Shown: positions 61,155 to 64,000 of the stretch, piece after piece
Layout: every line of letters starts with the position of its first letter
How positions within the stretch are numbered: position 1 is the stretch's first letter
Source: Aquipuribacter sp051216895
GTDB lineage: Bacteria > Actinomycetota > Actinomycetes > Actinomycetales > JBBAYJ01
Direction of reading: 5' to 3'
NCBI RefSeq assembly: GCF_051216895.1
Contig: NZ_JBPKAO010000002.1
Span: 372,001 to 436,000, forward strand
Length of the DNA: 64,000 nt
Position numbers and translations under genes: made by a program
The notes under the pieces: generated by a model
The model's database searches: none
Told to the model about the DNA's origin: nothing
The model's input: the letters and a program-made list of their open reading frames with translations, nothing else

Positions 61155-63149
61155 ATGAACTGGGCGGAGGTCCAGTCCACCCCGGCGTTCAGCTTCACCG
61201 TCGTCGGGCTCGTCGTCGTCTTCGGGCCGATCATCGCCGAGCGGCTCCGGCTGCCGGGTCTGCTGGGGTTGCTCCTGCTGGGCGCCGTCATCGGGCCCAA
61301 CGTGCTGGACCTCCTGCCCCGGGTCGCCGGTCTCCAGGCGGTGGGGAGCATCGGCGTGCTGTACCTGATCTTCCTCGCCGGCCTCCAGCTCGACCTCGAG
61401 ACCTTCGTCCGCTACCGCGCCATCTCGGGCGTCTTCGGCCTCCTCACGTCCGTGATCCCGATGGTGCTCGGGACCGGCGCGGCGCTGCTGCTCGGGATCG
61501 GGCTGCTCCCCGCGCTGCTCATCGGCTCGTTCTGGGCGTCGTTCACCCTCATCGCGTACCCGACCGTCGCGAAGTACGGCCTGACGAAGACCCGGCCCGT
61601 CGCCGCGGTCGTCGGGGCGAGCGCGATCACCGACGCCGTGTCGCTCGTCATCCTCGCCCTCGTCGTCGGCGCCGAGACCGGCGACGCGGGCGGTGCTCGC
61701 CTCCTGCTCCAGATCGGCCTCGGGTTCGTCCTGCTGGGGCTCTACTGCTTCGTGGTGTTCCCGGCCATCGCCCGGTGGTTCTTCACCGGGCTGGGTCAGG
61801 AGCGGACGCTGCGGTTCATGCTCGTGTTCATCGGCCTGACGTCATCGGCGGCGGTCGCCGAGCTGGTCGGGGTCGAGCCCCTGCTCGGCGCCTTCTTCAT
61901 GGGCGTAGGCCTGAACCGGCTCGTGCCCAACGCGAGCCCGCTGATGGGGGTGACCGACTTCGTCGGCAACGCCATCTTCATCCCCACGTTCCTCATCTCG
62001 GTCGGGCTGCTGTTCGATCCCGAGGTCATGTTCGTGTGGTCGACGATCCGACTCGCCCTCGGCTTCGCGGCCGCGCTGATCATCGGGAAGGCCCTCGCGG
62101 CCTGGCTCACGGGCCGCATCTTCCGGCTCGACACCCCAGAGGTCGGGGTGCTGTTCTCGGTGTCGGTGGCACAGGCGGCCGCGACGTTGGCCGCGACGGT
62201 CATCGGCTTCGAGATCGGGCTGTACGGCAGCGACATCGTCAACGCGGTCATGGTCGTCGTCGCCGTGAGCCTGGTCCTGACCTCGATCGGCACCAACACG
62301 TTCGCCCGCGAGATCCCGCCACCCGTCGTCGACCGGAGGCGGGCCGGTGAGACGGTCCTGGTTCCGGTCCTCGGCGACGTCGACGGCTGTGCGGACCTGC
62401 TGCGGCTCGGCCTCGACATCGCTGCCCCGGCCGGCGGCATCGTCCGGCCGCTGGTCCCGGTGACGTCGTCGGGCCCCGGTGACATCCCGGCCGGACGAGC
62501 GAAGCAGGTCGAGGTGGACCGGGTCCTGCGGGAGCTCGGCGGCGACGCCGAGACGGTGCTGCGCCTCAACCGATCGGTCGCCACCGGGCTGAACCAGGCT
62601 GCCCTGGAGACCGAGGCGTCGCTGCTCCTGCTCGGCTGGCCCGGCCCCACGGACCTCCGGGCGCGGATGGTGGGTGCGAACTACGGCGAGATCGTCGCGG
62701 CCACCTCCGTCCCCGTCGCCGTCGCCGCTCTGCTCCCCGGCACCGACCGGCGGCGCGTGGTCCTGTACTCGGGCGCTCGGGACCTCGCGCCTGGTCAGCT
62801 GTCCAGCATCGCGCTGGGGCTCGAGCTGGCGGCCACCCTGTGCACCAGGGGCTCGGACCTGGTGATCGGCCCGGTCCAGCCGTCCGCGCTCACTGCCGCC
62901 GGCCTCACCCTCCCGTCGACGGTCGAGCACCGCGACGGCGAGCAGGACCTCGAGGCGTGGGCGGCATCGGCCACCGACCCGGGGGACCTCCTCGTCGTCC
63001 CGTTCCACGACACGTCCGTCACCGCGGCTGCCGACCGGGTCCACCGGACGCGACGATCGGTGCTCGCCGTGAACCACAACCCGGAGACCTCGCCCGACAA
63101 GGCCGTCAGTCCCATGAACCTCGCCGTGGGCCGGTCCTTGGGGGCCTGA
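61155..63149 (+). CDS. CPA2 cation/proton antiporter with Usp-like C-terminal region
   Basis: About 664 residues. The first 400 residues hold 11-12 membrane helices of a KefB/NhaA-like exchanger: RLPGLLGLLLLGAVIGPNVL, LFLAGLQLDLETF, FTLIAYPTVAKYG, and GASAITDAVSLVILALVVG with the Asp typical of the ion site. Instead of the usual TrkA-N domain, residues 410-650 resemble two universal-stress-protein folds (ASLLLLGWPGPTDL, ATSVPVAVAALLPG). The ATG at 61155 is used; an in-frame GTG 61065 is possible but its 30-residue extension is Arg/Trp-rich and unlike the family. Confidence 0.88.
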   Translation: MNWAEVQSTPAFSFTVVGLVVVFGPIIAERLRLPGLLGLLLLGAVIGPNVLDLLPRVAGLQAVGSIGVLYLIFLAGLQLDLETFVRYRAISGVFGLLTSVIPMVLGTGAALLLGIGLLPALLIGSFWASFTLIAYPTVAKYGLTKTRPVAAVVGASAITDAVSLVILALVVGAETGDAGGARLLLQIGLGFVLLGLYCFVVFPAIARWFFTGLGQERTLRFMLVFIGLTSSAAVAELVGVEPLLGAFFMGVGLNRLVPNASPLMGVTDFVGNAIFIPTFLISVGLLFDPEVMFVWSTIRLALGFAAALIIGKALAAWLTGRIFRLDTPEVGVLFSVSVAQAAATLAATVIGFEIGLYGSDIVNAVMVVVAVSLVLTSIGTNTFAREIPPPVVDRRRAGETVLVPVLGDVDGCADLLRLGLDIAAPAGGIVRPLVPVTSSGPGDIPAGRAKQVEVDRVLRELGGDAETVLRLNRSVATGLNQAALETEASLLLLGWPGPTDLRARMVGANYGEIVAATSVPVAVAALLPGTDRRRVVLYSGARDLAPGQLSSIALGLELAATLCTRGSDLVIGPVQPSALTAAGLTLPSTVEHRDGEQDLEAWAASATDPGDLLVVPFHDTSVTAAADRVHRTRRSVLAVNHNPETSPDKAVSPMNLAVGRSLGA

Positions 63150-63229
63150 CCCGGGCGGCCGGGCCACCCACCAGGCCCACGCCGGATCAGGGTCGACGCA
63201 GGCGACCGGACGACCTCCGCGAGGACCCG

Positions 63230-64000
63230 TCAGGGGGCGTCCGGGGCCGACGTGGGGGAGGACAGACGGGCCCGGTAGGTGTTCCGTGCCTCGACCGAGG
63301 CGTGGTGCCCGGACAGGTCGTGCAGGCCCGGGGGCACCTCGGTGCCGACCGTGGGGTGGACGTGGACGGTGACCCGGTCGAGGTTGGGGACGGCGTGCAG
63401 GAGCTCGTGCTGGACCAGCTCGGCCAGCTCATGGGCCTGCGGCAGGGTGAGGTCGGCGCTGACCCCGATCTCGGCGTCGCCCTCCATGCGGTGCCCGGAC
63501 CAGCGTGCCCTGACCTCGCTGACCAGGTCGACGCCCGGGACGGCCTCGGCGGCGGAGCGCATCCGGTCCAACACGGCCGGTTCGATGCCGTCCATCAGCC
63601 GCCGGACGATGATGACGAGGGAGTTGACGAGGATGCCGGCGATGGCGACGGCGATGAGCAGGCCGGCGACGGCGTCGGCGCGCGCGAAGCCGAGCCACAC
63701 GCCGACGACGCCGAGCACGACCGCGATGGACGTGAACCCGTCGGCGCGGGCGTGCTGGCCCTCGGCGATCAGGGCGGCGGACCCGATCCGCCGCCCGGTG
63801 CGGATCCGGTACATCGCCACGACCTCGTTGCCCAGGAACCCCACGACGCCGGCGGCGAACACCCAGCCGAGGTTCGTCAGCTCGCGGGGGTTGATCAGGG
63901 CGTCGATCGACTCCCAGACGATGAGGACGATGGTCGCGATGATGACGAGGGAGATGAACAGCCCGACCAGGTCCTCGGCGCGGCGGTAACCGTAGGGGTA
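63230..64000 (-). CDS. Cation diffusion facilitator transporter (N-terminus beyond window)
   Basis: C-terminal 256 residues of a CDF efflux protein; the frame is open to the window edge. Begins YPYGYRRAEDLVGLFISLVII, a CDF signature, followed by HARADGFTSIAVVLGVVGVWLG, carrying the HxxxD site of the second metal-binding half, and RRLMDGIEPAVLDRMR. The cytoplasmic C-domain has GDAEIGVSADLTLPQAHELAELVQHELL and a His-rich tail. Exports Zn, Co, Mn or Fe in known cases; the metal is unknown here. Confidence 0.9.
   Translation of the reverse strand, partial: YPYGYRRAEDLVGLFISLVIIATIVLIVWESIDALINPRELTNLGWVFAAGVVGFLGNEVVAMYRIRTGRRIGSAALIAEGQHARADGFTSIAVVLGVVGVWLGFARADAVAGLLIAVAIAGILVNSLVIIVRRLMDGIEPAVLDRMRSAAEAVPGVDLVSEVRARWSGHRMEGDAEIGVSADLTLPQAHELAELVQHELLHAVPNLDRVTVHVHPTVGTEVPPGLHDLSGHHASVEARNTYRARLSSPTSAPDAP

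Overview
The window is a chromosomal segment of a very GC-rich (about three quarters G+C by eye) Gram-positive actinomycete. The evidence is the gene order mtrA-mtrB-lpqB-comF-hpf-(YcaQ-like)-secA, a mycothiol-nitroreductase-like DsbA protein, a WS/DGAT wax-ester synthase, an Rv3235-family gene, and many genes with the actinobacterial leaderless layout (TANNNT, 6-8 bases, then ATG/GTG). A Geodermatophilaceae- or Kineosporiales-like genome would fit, but the genus cannot be fixed from the sequence alone. No rRNA, tRNA, CRISPR array, phage or transposase was found.

Layout. 1-13 kb is the conserved cell-envelope core: the MtrA (5' cut)/MtrB/LpqB signalling operon, ComF-like protein, hibernation factor, YcaQ-type glycosylase, SecA, then Rv3235-like and LysM genes on the minus strand. 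13-20.5 kb holds a SAF/CpaE-like pair, a neutral-lipid operon (WS/DGAT, patatin lipase, DUF6912) and an amylosucrase. 20.4-33.3 kb has an SDR/DUF2867 protein, MscS channel, prolyl-oligopeptidase-type S9 peptidase, MalQ, aminopeptidase N, a monothiol DsbA-like protein, DUF429, RpiB and a Nei-type glycosylase. 33.3-38.5 kb has a PP2C phosphatase, a catalase with a general-stress-sigma promoter, and a PAS-GGDEF protein.

38.8-64 kb is an accessory stress, sulfur and thiol-redox region: ArsR-SulP and TauE/SafE; two paralogous membrane proteins flanking a DsbA; an AT-rich island with a candidate small RNA; a beta-phosphoglucomutase facing a pyruvate-kinase-like/P-type ATPase/GH65 phosphorylase operon; a five-gene overlapping operon (ArsR-rhodanese, CPVC membrane protein, accessory Lgt, DsbA, CcdA); a CoA-disulfide-reductase/rhodanese operon behind a CsoR/CstR-like palindrome; a universal stress protein; an HNH protein beside a pyruvate-kinase remnant; a cation/proton antiporter with a Usp-like tail; and a truncated cation diffusion facilitator.

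How the genes may work together (inference). GH65 phosphorylase plus beta-PGM would feed sugar phosphate to glycolysis, with the PK-like protein and ATPase in the same operon and DosR-box-like palindromes nearby, which suggests a low-oxygen or dormancy response. The ArsR-rhodanese/Lgt/DsbA/CcdA operon and the CoADR-rhodanese operon look like an envelope-thiol and sulfane-sulfur response with its own operators. These operators, the shared bidirectional -10 at 31.94 kb and the candidate sRNA at 44.4 kb are the observations most worth testing.
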